Source: Urechis unicinctus | Lineage: Eukaryota > Annelida > Polychaeta > Xenopneusta > Urechidae | Direction of reading: 5' to 3' | DNA: 64,000 nucleotides | Assembly: GCA_034190875.2 (NCBI GenBank) | Contig: CM067349.1 | Span: forward strand, 6,392,505 to 6,456,504 | Shown: piece by piece, positions 1 to 9,456 of the stretch | Position numbering within the stretch: the stretch's first letter is position 1 | Layout: every line of letters starts with the position of its first letter | Notes under the pieces: model-generated | Database searches by the model: none | Seen by the model: the letters and a program-made list of their open reading frames with translations, nothing else | What the model was told of the DNA's origin: nothing | Position numbers and translations under genes: made by a program

Positions 1-57
1 CATCACTTTCCTATAATGAATAAACATCAACACATTTGAGAATTAGAAGGGTAGAAA

Positions 58-172
58 ATGGCGGACTTTCATTTACAAAGTGTGAATATCAGCAATAAGT
101 CGTTAAACTCGCATAGCTACTTTTTACAAATTATTCTTCACCATTCCCTCCACTCAATTGCCCGGTCCTTCC
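58..172 (+). other. possible ATG-containing exon, left flank of the retrotransposon
   Basis: A start codon in a fair context (GAAAATGGCGG) opens a frame that runs into the retrotransposon LTR. Only the first 38 codons lie outside the LTR. The opening residues (MADFHLQS) are plausible for an animal protein, and a GTGAAT donor-like site follows at about 82. No domain is recognisable. It could be a first exon of the plus-strand gene that ends at 7245, with the LTR element in its first intron, or it could be chance. The remaining bases of this left margin show nothing else. Confidence 0.15.
168..172. repeat. target-site duplication, left copy (CTTCC)
   Basis: The five bases CTTCC directly precede the left LTR and are repeated directly after the right LTR at 5087-5091. 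A perfect 5-bp duplication is what Ty3/gypsy integrases make. It shows that the two LTRs belong to one insertion event and that the ends are intact. Confidence 0.93.
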
Positions 173-321
173 TGTTATGTTATGTCCAAATAACTATATT
201 GAGAAACACACACACGAGGACGACACCATGTAGACCGGAACAGAACTGTCTTTATTCTTAACCACCATCCAACACATGAAGTGCACGTTATGATTTTTAG
301 TGAGGGCTTCATAATGCAACA
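173..321 (-). repeat. LTR of Ty3/gypsy element (3' LTR in element orientation)
   Basis: This is a 149-bp repeat with TG...CA ends, identical base for base to 4938-5086 as far as I can read. On the minus strand it carries an AATAAA polyadenylation signal (complement of TTTATT at 251-256). Identical LTRs mean the insertion is recent, because the two LTRs are made identical at integration. Confidence 0.95.
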
Positions 322-334
322 TCCCCCTTCTTTT
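322..334 (-). other. polypurine tract
   Basis: On the minus strand this reads AAAAGAAGGGGGA and abuts the 3' LTR. That is the expected position and composition of the plus-strand primer used in reverse transcription. It confirms the element orientation. Confidence 0.9.
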
Positions 335-506
335 AAGAAATCATCAATGACAGACATTATGTTAGTTGCATGTCTGCAGTCACAAACAAAAAGGTAGCAG
401 TCTGCCTGTTACAATAAAATGACATACAATTTAAGTCTAGTCCCAAGTTGACATTCATACAAAACAATACTATCTGGTTCTGCTACAATATGAATATGTA
501 TTTAGA
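335..506 (-). other. retrotransposon 3' untranslated segment
   Basis: This lies between the inferred pol stop (507-509) and the polypurine tract. No open frame or further domain (for example env) is visible, so the element is a simple gag-pol type without an envelope gene. Confidence 0.6.
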
Positions 507-1183
507 TTAAATATCTTCTATGAGACGACGTGGAGGCATGACATTTCGCTTGGGACGTGGTGTAGGTATTGTAGTATTTCCACTTTTCTGTATCGCAGGT
601 GAGGAGACTGTTGCGTTGTGATTCACTTTACTAGTAGGTGTGTTGGCTGTAGAGTAGGTGGGGCAACTATGGGTGCAGCTGGTGGTGACGGAGTTGGGCT
701 TGTGTAAGTGTCAGTGGCTATGGGTCGAGGTCGTAGCAATATTCTGTTGCGTTTTAGAGGGCGACCTGTCGTGTGGCATAGCACTGTGTAGGAACGTGGT
801 TCGGGGCCAATTCCAATAACCTTGCCGGGGAGCCAGTTTTTACGTGCCACATCCTGGTAGTAAACGGGCTGGTTGATGTCAAGCTCATCAAGGGTTTTGC
901 TCTGGCTGTTGTAACGCATTTCAGATTTCTGATGGGCTAGTTGTCTAGCTGCAGTTATGTCATGGGCGTTGCCTTGATGGTAGACTGGTAGGTTGAAGTT
1001 AATTTTCCTTTGGAAAATGAGTTCAGCTGGTGAGGGGATTTTAGGGCCTAAAGGGGTTGTTCGATACACAAGAATAGCTTTGTCGGTTTCCTCAGGTGAC
1101 TTCTTAATGAGGGCTTTCATGCTCCGGACCATGCGTTCAATAAAAACCGTGTGAACGAGGATGGTGAGGGGAGCTGGTGACAT
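507..1183 (-). CDS. pol: integrase C-terminal region and tail (pol fragment)
   Basis: This is the last part of pol. It begins just after the frame break in the A run at 1142-1146 and contains the third integrase acidic residue (in IERMVR), then a long basic region. A GPY/F-like module follows (WLPGKVIGIGPEPRSYTV), which in Metaviridae integrases lies C-terminal to the catalytic core. The first open stretch stops at 623. In another frame, reached by one extra base at the G run 660-663, the coding signal continues to a stop at 507-509 with a basic tail ending RRLIEDI, as is common at the end of gypsy pol. I therefore place the original pol end at 507, with a second frame break near 660. Confidence 0.8.
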
Positions 1184-2972
1184 GAGCTATTCCATAGTTG
1201 TTTGTCATTGCCTGGTAAGCACTGCCTATAAACTGTGGACCGTTGTCCGAGATGATGGTGTCTGGACAACCAAACATTGAAAATACATGACTGGTAATAG
1301 CAGCTACGTGACGGCTGGAAGTGTCACGTCCAAGGCATTCAACAATCGGGTATTTCGAGTGGTAGTCTGCTATGATGAGATAGTTCTCATCATTCAGTGT
1401 GAAGAGATATGAGCCAATTGTATGCCAGGGATATGGTGGAACGGTTGTCATAACGGGTTCCAATGGCTCTTTACTCTGCGATGCCTGGTGCTTTTGACAA
1501 ATGGCGCATTGTGATATTATGCCCTCGATGTCAGAGTTGATCCCGGGCCAGTACACGCTACCTCTGGCGCGCATCTGACAGCGGATAATCCCTTGGTGAC
1601 CAGTGTGGATGTCAGTTAGATATTGGTCATGGAGGATCTCTGGGATCAGCAGTTGACTTCCCTTCAGAATGAGACCATTTTCAATGCTTAGTTCGTCTCG
1701 GAAAGGCCAATAAGGATGAATGCTGTGGTGGACGTCTCTTTGGCGTCCGGGAAATCCTTGGATAATGTATTTTGACAGGCGATTGAGTGTCTCGTCATTT
1801 GTTATTGCTTCACGAAGCTCATCGAGTCGTCTGTTGCTGAATTGAACGAAGCATACCTTAATATTCAGTTCAATGTGCTCATCAGCACTAGACTTTGGGA
1901 GTCGAGAAAGGCTGTCCGCTAGAATCATCTCTTTGCCAGGTCTGTATTTTATCTCGTAGTCATAGCGTTGCAACCTCAACAGCATACGCTGCAGACGGGC
2001 TGGGGCAGATGTGAGTGCTTTGGCTGAGATCATCTCCAGTGGACGGTGATCTGACTCGATGGTAAATGGTTTGCCGTACAAATATGTGTGAAAGCGTTCT
2101 GCTCCAAATACACATGCAAGTAGCTCTCTTTCTATGTTTGCGTACCGCTTTTCGGTGTCAGACAAACTTTTTGAGGCAAACGAGATTGGGTGACCATCTT
2201 GAATGAGTGCGGCGCCGAGGGCTTCTTGACTCGCATCAACTTGCAATACAGCTGGCTTGGTTGGATCAAAGTATGAGAGCAATCCAGCTCTACTAATGAG
2301 CTGTTTGAGTTGGCTGAAAACTGCTTGATGCTCTGGATGCCACTGGAATTCAGGGTCCTTCTGTAGTAGCTGTCTCAATGGTCCTGTAACGTTACTCAGC
2401 TTAGGGATATACGGAGCAAGGTATGTGACCATTCCAAGGAATGACTGGAGTTCTGAGACGTTTGCTGGGGGCTTTAGGTCGATGATAGCCTGCACTTTGC
2501 TTGGATCAGGCTTGACCCCTGACTCCCCGTAGATGTTGCCAAAGAAGCATACTTCGTCTTGGTTGATTTTACATTTCTCTGCATTGAAGACAAGACCACA
2601 TTTGCGAGCACGTTCCATCAACTGATGGAGATTGCGGTTGTGATCAGCTTGGTCAACACCGAACACAGTGATGTCATCTGCAATGGATATGACGCCAGGC
2701 AGTCCATCGAGTATCTGATCCATTGCCTTTTGGAAAACGTCTTGGCTAGTTTTCAAGCCAAATGGGAGCCTTTGGAAACAGAACCTTCCAAATGGACTGT
2801 TGAACGTAGTGAGGTGTTGACTGGCATCATCTAACTGCACGCTCCAATAGCCGGACTTGGCATCCAGTTTGCTAAACACTTTGGCGCCCTTGAGTCTGTG
2901 TGTGACCTCTTCAAGTGTGGGGGTGCGGTGCTGACCCCTCTTTAGCGCCTTATTGATGTCTTTCGGATCCAA
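1137..2972 (-). CDS. pol: pol: reverse transcriptase, RNase H and most of integrase (frame-broken at both ends)
   Basis: The open stretch is 611 codons. RT: LDAKSGYW near residue 36, RLPFG near 68, catalytic IADD near 97-100. RNase H: acidic residues at VDAS (about 246), in ERELLA (about 283), in SDHRPL (about 308) and LADSLSR (about 352). Integrase: an H-x2-H / C-x2-C zinc site (H456, H459, C489, C492), then the core. The second catalytic Asp is in SDNGPQF (about 576), but where the first Asp is expected (family pattern G-x-D-L-F) the sequence has GSYLF, Tyr at about 522 (codon 1407-1409). The N-terminal RT 'finger' lies in the upstream frame, cut off at the four-base run 2997-3000. The C-terminal end is cut at 1142-1146. 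Confidence 0.93.
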   Translation of the reverse strand: MDPKDINKALKRGQHRTPTLEEVTHRLKGAKVFSKLDAKSGYWSVQLDDASQHLTTFNSPFGRFCFQRLPFGLKTSQDVFQKAMDQILDGLPGVISIADDITVFGVDQADHNRNLHQLMERARKCGLVFNAEKCKINQDEVCFFGNIYGESGVKPDPSKVQAIIDLKPPANVSELQSFLGMVTYLAPYIPKLSNVTGPLRQLLQKDPEFQWHPEHQAVFSQLKQLISRAGLLSYFDPTKPAVLQVDASQEALGAALIQDGHPISFASKSLSDTEKRYANIERELLACVFGAERFHTYLYGKPFTIESDHRPLEMISAKALTSAPARLQRMLLRLQRYDYEIKYRPGKEMILADSLSRLPKSSADEHIELNIKVCFVQFSNRRLDELREAITNDETLNRLSKYIIQGFPGRQRDVHHSIHPYWPFRDELSIENGLILKGSQLLIPEILHDQYLTDIHTGHQGIIRCQMRARGSVYWPGINSDIEGIISQCAICQKHQASQSKEPLEPVMTTVPPYPWHTIGSYLFTLNDENYLIIADYHSKYPIVECLGRDTSSRHVAAITSHVFSMFGCPDTIISDNGPQFIGSAYQAMTNNYGIAHVTSSPHHPRSHGFY

Positions 2973-4507
2973 ACAAATGCGGAGAGACCCGTTTGGTTTT
3001 GAACATATGTTATGCTCGAGACCCAGTCTGTAGGTTCACTCACTGGGCGGATGACATCTAGGTCCAGCATTCTGTCAAGCTCAGAGCGGATTTGAGATTG
3101 GAGCTGGATTGGAGCTCTTCTTGGCGCATGGATTACAGGACAAGCATCCTCCTTGAGGATTAGTGAATGCTCTCCTTTGAATTTACCCAAGCCTGTGAAT
3201 CGGTCAGGGTACATGGACTTGACGTCACTCAGCTTTCTAAGGTTTGCAGTGTCAGTCTGGAGAGATATGGTACAGTTCATGGTCACCAGACTGAGAGCTT
3301 CGCAAGTTTCCAATCCAAAAATTACAGGACCTGGTGTGTCAGTTACATAAAATTTTGTTGCTTGCCACTGGCTGTCCGCGTAACGACACGGGATGGTAAG
3401 TGTACCGTACTGACGAATCGGAGTGCCATTGTATGCAGTGAGTTTGGCGTCACTTTTAACTAAGGTTGTTGGCAGTCCATCTTCATTTACATGCGATGGG
3501 TATATATTGCGGAACGTTCGCAGAGGCAGGATATTCCCTTGAGCACCTGTATCCACTTTACCTCGTAGATTTGTCTTCTTGTTGGGGTATGCCTCAATGC
3601 GCAAGATTGCAAATGCTTTGTCCCGGCTTACTGTTGAAATGGAGAGAGTGTTGAATGTGCACTGTTCAAACTGTGGGTCATCCTGATTCTCAACACAAAC
3701 AGAGTGTACATCAGGCTTCTGCTTCTGTTTGTTATACTTTGAAGTACTGTACTTTATTGAGCCACTGCGATGTCCTTGCGTAGAACTGTGTGCAGCAGTA
3801 CTGCGACAAACTTTTCCCCAATGACCAACTTTTAAACATTTATTGCATTTCTGGTCGCGAGCGGGACATTCCTCCCGACGGTGTCTAGTCTCACCACAAA
3901 AGTGGCATGTGTTCCTTGAGGTCGATTCAGCATGTGGAATCGGTCCTTTCCTTTGGTTGTTTCGCTTTTGATGGATGCTATCCACCTTCGTAGCCTGCCC
4001 AAACTGATTGAGTTGTTGTTGTTGTGTGGCCTCGTATGTTCGAGCACAGTCAAGAACTTTGTCAAGTGTCAACTTCTCTGGATCGTGGTCTAGTAGCTTT
4101 TTACGAACGGGGTTGTGCACAGTGCCAATAATGATTTGGTCGATCAGCATGTCCTCGAGAGCAGCCTCGAATTTACACTTCCGTGCTTGCACCTTAAGAC
4201 GAGCTGTAAAGGTGTCAATGGGCTCAGCTGACTGTTGACGAATGTCGCGAAATTGAAAACGGGCAAGTCTATAGTTAGCCTTGGGCTCAAAATAGTCTTG
4301 GAATGCCTGCCACACTGACTCTGGCGTTTTCTTCTGCTCTACTGTCAGATGAGACCAGTTGTCGTAGACTTCTAAAGCATTGGGTCCCAACCACAGTAGG
4401 ATGTAGTTAACAATTTCGTGATCTGTTTTGTTACTGTACGTAGGAGTCGACAACAAACAGTTCACAATAACGCTTGAATGAGCGAAACTGATGAGGCAAA
4501 TCGTCAC
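2942..4507 (-). CDS. gag: gag and protease, plus start of RT (frame-broken)
   Basis: The open stretch is 521 codons; about the first 18 are out of the true frame. Residues 20-165 look like a retroelement capsid region. Two CCHC zinc knuckles follow at 201-214 (CHFCGETRHRREEC) and 221-234 (CNKCLKVGHWGKVC), both with exact C-x2-C-x4-H-x4-C spacing, which bind the RNA genome. The aspartic protease active site is DTGA at 319-322. The frame runs straight on into the start of RT (PTDWVSSITYV), so gag, protease and pol share one frame. It then leaves that frame at the A run 2997-3000. There is no standard slippery heptamer there, and a programmed shift inside RT would be unusual, so I read it as a lesion or a sequence error. 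Confidence 0.92.
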   Translation of the reverse strand: MTICLISFAHSSVIVNCLLSTPTYSNKTDHEIVNYILLWLGPNALEVYDNWSHLTVEQKKTPESVWQAFQDYFEPKANYRLARFQFRDIRQQSAEPIDTFTARLKVQARKCKFEAALEDMLIDQIIIGTVHNPVRKKLLDHDPEKLTLDKVLDCARTYEATQQQQLNQFGQATKVDSIHQKRNNQRKGPIPHAESTSRNTCHFCGETRHRREECPARDQKCNKCLKVGHWGKVCRSTAAHSSTQGHRSGSIKYSTSKYNKQKQKPDVHSVCVENQDDPQFEQCTFNTLSISTVSRDKAFAILRIEAYPNKKTNLRGKVDTGAQGNILPLRTFRNIYPSHVNEDGLPTTLVKSDAKLTAYNGTPIRQYGTLTIPCRYADSQWQATKFYVTDTPGPVIFGLETCEALSLVTMNCTISLQTDTANLRKLSDVKSMYPDRFTGLGKFKGEHSLILKEDACPVIHAPRRAPIQLQSQIRSELDRMLDLDVIRPVSEPTDWVSSITYVQNQTGLSAFVWIRKTSIRR

Positions 4508-4640
4508 TGTCCCAGTTGATTGAGGGCAACTTGATACCGGCTAGATCGTTTGAGTGCACGTACTGCACGCTTGCTGCTGGGTTTGATTCCGACATGATTT
4601 GGCGGGTGATAAACTGCACACTGTCACTGACGCGATGCAA
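4431..4640 (-). CDS. gag: gag N-terminus (frame-broken from the rest)
   Basis: This 69-codon open stretch carries the true start of gag. Two candidate ATGs exist, at 4638-4640 and 15 codons later (MSESNPAASVQ). I cannot decide between them, though the second looks like a typical gag beginning. The end (SINWDSDDLPHQFRSFKRYC) is the typical run-in to the capsid domain, and it continues in the next frame of the longer gag ORF. One surplus base in the three-base run 4455-4457 accounts for the switch. Confidence 0.8.
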   Translation of the reverse strand: MHRVSDSVQFITRQIMSESNPAASVQYVHSNDLAGIKLPSINWDSDDLPHQFRSFKRYCELFVVDSYVQ

Positions 4641-4919
4641 TTATTTACCACAACGTCCAACACGATCACTAGACCTGATATTGTCACATGTAGAAGCTTA
4701 CTTGCGATTTGCACTTTGCGCTCGTTTTGTTGCTCGACATTCCAACACCACAGTCACACAATCCGTCGCCGACCATGTGCGTTTGAGCGGGGTCGTTGAG
4801 GAGGTGAATTGCTCGGTTCACTGAAATCCGGTGTCACTGACCTCAAGACGACAATCGTTTCCACTGCTGACTAGCGGAAGATAAAAACACTGTTTTTAAT
4901 CACTATGGGTCGTTTTAGA

Positions 4920-4937
4920 TCTCACTTGCTGCCACCA
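4920..4937 (-). other. primer-binding site
   Basis: Immediately inside the 5' LTR the minus strand reads TGGTGGCAGCAAGTGAGA. It begins with TGG, the complement of a tRNA CCA end, at zero spacing from the LTR. I could not match it confidently to a particular tRNA. The leader between here and gag (4641-4919) has no ORF. Confidence 0.75.
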
Positions 4938-5086
4938 TGTTATGTTATGTCCAAATAACTATATTGAGAAACACACACACGAGGACGACACCATGTAGAC
5001 CGGAACAGAACTGTCTTTATTCTTAACCACCATCCAACACATGAAGTGCACGTTATGATTTTTAGTGAGGGCTTCATAATGCAACA
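4938..5086 (-). repeat. LTR of Ty3/gypsy element (5' LTR in element orientation)
   Basis: Identical to 173-321. It would carry the promoter for the minus-strand element RNA, and an AATAAA (complement of 5016-5021) lies in it. It is followed by the second CTTCC target duplication at 5087-5091. Confidence 0.95.
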
Positions 5087-5091
5087 CTTCC
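5087..5091. repeat. target-site duplication, right copy (CTTCC)
   Basis: Matches 168-172 exactly and confirms the right boundary of the insertion. Confidence 0.93.
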
Positions 5092-5316
5092 GAGGCGATA
5101 AACCGTAACCGTTGTCATACATCGTATGTTGTTAAAACACAGAGTCATCTAATTTTGCAAATGCGCGGGAATATAGTCAGGTTGATTGTGATTTACCGGT
5201 AACGCTATGCTCCCCGTCATAGCCGCTCTTCGTCCCGAGTGCGTTTATGCACTTGACATCCTTGGTTTTTTGCAACTTTTCCCGTACCTTTGCAGTGTAG
5301 AAAGTCAGTCTGGACG

Positions 5317-5337
5317 ATGGAAGCTGTGGGTAGAACG
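5317..5337 (+). CDS. possible first coding exon of the small gene ending at 7245
   Basis: An ATG in good context (GGACGATGG) starts seven codons (MEAVGRT) that end at a GTGTGT donor in phase 0. This matches the phase of the next exon candidate at 5909. A TTTGCAG acceptor-like site lies 23 bases upstream of the ATG. The exon is too short to prove by eye. The flanking sequence 5092-5316 and the intron to 5908 show no other convincing coding signal. Confidence 0.25.
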
Positions 5338-5908
5338 GTGTGTATACAATTGATTCTTCTAAGATTTCCCCATATATGTTTAAAATCTGCTATTATTTGT
5401 TTGACTAATTTAAATCTGACATAACGAAAAACCACACCTGTCCAGTTGAACATAATTATATTTATAAACGGTTCTCAAAACCCGAGCCCAAGTGGATGTG
5501 CTCCTCAGTTTGTATAAAAATAAATTGTGTGTGCTGGTGAGGATCATTGCATTTCAGCTAAGTGTTTTATTATATATTTGAACTAAATTGCCCAAGAACA
5601 GTTCCTCCTCCCTGTAACACTTTTCATATTCTTTGCATTATAATTATATGGTTGTTGGCATATGTTAGACAGGTAAATTTTTGTGTATGTGTGTAGCGAA
5701 TGACAATATGTGTCAGACAGAGGAAATTCAAGTGACTTCAGACGAAATGATGGCAAGTGCACATTGCTAAAAGTTAATTTGCATGTCTGGCACAGCATCC
5801 AATTATACCTGTAAAAAAAGTCATATGGTGCAGACTATTTAAGGCTTTAAGATATTGCACTATTGGTTGGTTTATTATTACCAACAATTCATTCTTTGTT
5901 TTTTTTAG

Positions 5909-5935
5909 ACACGAACAGATACCATACCACACGAG
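5909..5935 (+). CDS. possible internal exon of the small unidentified gene
   Basis: A strong acceptor (a T8 run then AG) precedes nine codons (TRTDTIPHE), and a GTGTCT donor-like site follows in phase 0. A second possible donor (GTAGAG at 5967) would give a longer exon but the wrong phase for the next one. Phase agreement with the neighbours is the main support. Confidence 0.35.
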
Positions 5936-6167
5936 GTGTCTTCTGAGTCAGCTGTTGATATCTGGTAGAGCTTTTTGTATAACTTTGCTCTGAAGTCAGT
6001 TTATTCTTCCATCCATTTGTAAATTGTGGTTGCACATTATTCATAATCTCTGACTTTCATTTTCACATTTGATTGCTTGCATTCTTAAAATGCTTTAGAA
6101 AAGCCCTGCACATGTACACACCTCTTAGCACCCAACATATGTGATTCAAACTCACTGAACGCTGCAG

Positions 6168-6224
6168 GTGGAGAACACTTCTGTCCCTGAACCACACAAG
6201 GCTATTGACATAATGCAGCTAGTG
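6168..6224 (+). CDS. internal exon, small unidentified gene
   Basis: CTGCAG acceptor, 19 codons open only in this frame, GTAAGC donor, phase 0 at both ends. The residues (PEPHKAIDIMQLV and so on) show no domain I recognise. The 5938-6167 and 6225-7012 stretches behave as introns. Confidence 0.5.
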
Positions 6225-7012
6225 GTAAGCATACACAATTGTTTGAGATTATGAAATGGGTTGTTAAATGCATAAAAGTATAAACATTGTGAATATGTAA
6301 ACTTGTATGCATCCATTTGAGGATTTGTTCATATATTTATGTGTCTGCTAGCAAGCTGATATGCCCTATTAGCTCAGTTGTATACCAGGAGTCATCTTTC
6401 ACATAATCCACTGGTCTATTCCTATTCTTTGAAGTAGTATTTGTCAAACTAGCCGCCCCATGTATAAAGGGTGACTCCTTGGACATTAAACATTGCCTAT
6501 ATAAAAACAGAAGCCTTACATCTGACTTGTTGATTAACTTGAAATTCCTTTTATTCTGTTCAAGTGGTAATGTATTGATAATGATATCTGTCAGTAACAA
6601 TCTTATCTAACTCACTAAGGGCAAAATATTTAAATGACCTTCACCTTATTTCTAATGTGATTGGTCACAGTACCTCATACTTTTGGCAGCTGATCTTTAT
6701 TAATCGAAATGTTGCTATGCTATGCAACCTTCCTTGTATGTAAATCTTAAGGATTGAATGGCAATTTGATGAATCTGACGAATTAAGATTGCACCGAGGT
6801 ATATATACAAATATGTAACATTGTTGTGTTTTTGTTGTTTTGACTTCAAATGTATGATGCACATTGTATCCAACTTGGTAGCATCTTTTTGAGGTCATCA
6901 ACACTTTTATGCATTCTATGAGTGATATATTTTCAGCTGTTAAACTTGTAATGGCATAATTTTTCTGAAGATTATTAAGTGTTTCCCTCATATATTATCA
7001 GGCATTGTGAAG

Positions 7013-7111
7013 AAAGTGCAAAGGAGATCCATTACAGTTGAGTTCAAGAACAATATATACCGTTCATCACTCAAAGACTACATGAAGTTTCGAAGGAATG
7101 GAACTATCAAG
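7013..7111 (+). CDS. internal exon, small unidentified gene
   Basis: There are 33 codons of charged, basic sequence (KVQRRSITVEFKNNIY..., ending FRRNGTIK) and a clear GTAAAT donor in phase 0. The acceptor at 7012 keeps the phase. An alternative at 7001 (ATCAG) looks better by itself but would put a stop in frame with the previous exon. I do not recognise the family. Confidence 0.6.
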
Positions 7112-7233
7112 GTAAATACCTGATGCAGAGTATTCTAAATTATGATGGTGATGTTCCTTTTTAAAACAAGCAGTTAATCATTGTAATTGTCCTTTTCTAA
7201 TATTCTTCCTGTATATATCTTTTTCAATTTCAG

Positions 7234-7245
7234 CTGCGCTTCTAG
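7234..7245 (+). CDS. terminal exon of the small unidentified gene
   Basis: The TTTCAATTTCAG acceptor is excellent. It is followed by three codons (L R F) and a TAG stop at 7243-7245, so the protein ends ...NGTIKLRF. An AATAAA signal 130 bases on (7375-7380) completes a normal 3' end. Together with the upstream exons this gives a protein of perhaps 70 residues, or the end of a longer one whose 5' exons lie left of the retrotransposon. Confidence 0.6.
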   Translation: MRF

Positions 7246-7374
7246 CAAACAGCCGAAACTGAACGCCAAGCTGCAAAACCCGTTGTGTAGCTGTATTTTT
7301 GGCAATGTGGCATTTATATAATTGGAATGACATGGTTTAAACCTTGGTCATGCTGGCTGTTTTTAACTGATTAC

Positions 7375-7380
7375 AATAAA
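7375..7380 (+). terminator. polyadenylation signal AATAAA
   Basis: AATAAA sits 130 nt after the TAG of the small gene and is followed by a T-rich stretch, the usual arrangement for cleavage and polyadenylation. From here to about 8008 I see no coding signal. Confidence 0.65.
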
Positions 7381-8008
7381 AAGTATTTTTTTTGTCTACA
7401 CTTATTGTTTTTCTCTCTCAGAAACAGCATATCAATAAATTAAAATACTTAATGTGAGAGTTGGTGGTAATTATAGTCAAGTCCCATCAGCCGTACTAAG
7501 GTCAAGATGTCCCCATTATTTGCCCCCTTTATGGTGGCTAAATGTAAAAATTGGTGGCACTCAACTATTGCGAGCAAGCTCATATCCTTAGATTATCCAT
7601 TACTGACTTAAATAGTGTCCTAACAAAATGGTGTTAATGACAACAAAGTGTATAGATAGGGCTGGCCACCATTGACCCTGGGGACTTGCGCACAAACACC
7701 CAATATTGAGCATCATATTGGACACCCATCACAAAACAAATATCCATTGCTATACTAGCTGTCAAAAAACGTTCATATTAGTTTACCAGGTCATTGCCAA
7801 AAAACCGACCCATTACGATACCTGCCTTCAAGAAATAACGACCCATAGTATACCAAACGCCCCATTACCGACTCAAATTGTCGGCACATCCCCACTAACC
7901 TCCACATAGTGAGAACACCCCCACCCTCCCCTGCGAGATTTACATAGAACAGTAAGTTCTAATGTACTATTAGACATATACTGTCAGTTCACATGTTTGA
8001 CGTAAATT

Positions 8009-8520
<512 letters not shown>

Positions 8521-8796
8521 TGTGCATAATTTTTGTGGGTGCAAGTTTATGATTCGTACATGCGTACGTTTTTTGAAATGTTAATGATGCTTGTTTGATT
8601 TGCCAATGTGATTCAAAAACTGCTGGATCTGTCTTTTAAATTCACAATCGCCAAATACGACCCGATCATATTTGGTCTTCCAAAATTGTCCTCCCACCAA
8701 AAACAAAATACTTTACCCCTGGGTAAAAGTGAATGGTAATCAGATACGCCATACAGATTAGTGTGTTGACTCTGGTGGTTTTAATTCATGCGTACA

Positions 8797-9193
8797 ACGT
8801 TAATACGTGACATATAATCCGGAACACGCGGATGACGTTAATATGTGGCAAATAATGCGGTGCACGCGGACGACGTTAATATGTGGCATATAATCCGGAG
8901 CACGCGGACGACGTTAATACGTGGCATATAATCCGGAGCACGCGGATGACGACGTAATCCGGAGCACGCGGATGACGTTAATATGTGGCATATAATCCGG
9001 AGCACGCGGATGACGTTAATATGTGGCAAATAATGCGGTGCACGCGGATGACGTTAATATGTGGCATATAATCCGGAGCACGCGGACGACGTTAATACGT
9101 GGCATATAATCCGGAGCACGCGGATGACGTTAATGTGTGGCAAATAATGCGGTGCACGCGGACGACATTAATAGGTGACATATGATGCGATGC
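8797..9193. repeat. 38-bp minisatellite, about 10.4 copies
   Basis: Units are 38 bp and start ACGTTAATATGTGGC. There are two main variants: A (with AAATAATGCGGTGC) and B (with ATATAATCCGGAGC). The order is roughly B A B B, a truncated B, B A B B A and a decayed end unit. Each unit contains a TGACGTTA sequence like a CRE half-site plus flank. The A-B-B order appears twice, so there is a higher-order repeat of about 114 bp. Confidence 0.95.
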
Positions 9194-9360
9194 TATCTGA
9201 ACGCATTAGCGCTCTATTTCATGTACATGAAACATGAACTCTGTGCCTGTGCCTGGTACCGGCACAATATGCGTGGTACTGATTAAGTGCACTCGGGTAT
9301 TTTATGCCAGAACAAATGTAAAGAAGTACAAATTACGTATTTATGTGGGGTTCATCTGCA

Positions 9361-9456
9361 TGGGATGGGGAGGTGTGGAAGGGAGTTGGGTTGGGAGTGG
9401 GGGGGGGGGGGTGGTGCGGGTTGTGGGTTGTGTGTGTGGGGGGTGGGGGGGTGGGG
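9361..9456 (+). other. G-tract region, potential G-quadruplex
   Basis: A run of many GGG or longer tracts separated by one to six bases, including a 14-base G run. The plus strand can fold as a G-quadruplex many times over. The neighbouring stretches 9194-9360 and 9457-9838 have no clear gene. Confidence 0.85.

Larger units (their letters stand above)
173..5086 (-). mobile_element. full-length Ty3/gypsy LTR retrotransposon
   Basis: The element is 4.9 kb: LTR, primer-binding site, about 300-nt leader, gag, protease, reverse transcriptase, RNase H, integrase with a GPY/F-type tail, polypurine tract, LTR. The pol order (integrase after RNase H) and the gag with two CCHC knuckles place it in Ty3/gypsy (Metaviridae). 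The RT active site reads IADD, a form seen in several invertebrate gypsy lineages. Ends, LTRs and target duplication are perfect. The single gag-pol frame is interrupted at four places, each a one-base change in a short homopolymer (4455-4457, 2997-3000, 1142-1146, 660-663). One integrase catalytic residue is also altered. It is therefore a young copy that as written could not encode a working polyprotein. Confidence 0.95.

Noticed and set aside
2990-3005. Programmed -1 frameshift between gag-protease and RT
   Set aside because: The break is inside the RT finger, with no X-XXY-YYZ heptamer and no reason for a gag-pol junction there. It is better explained as a lesion or error.
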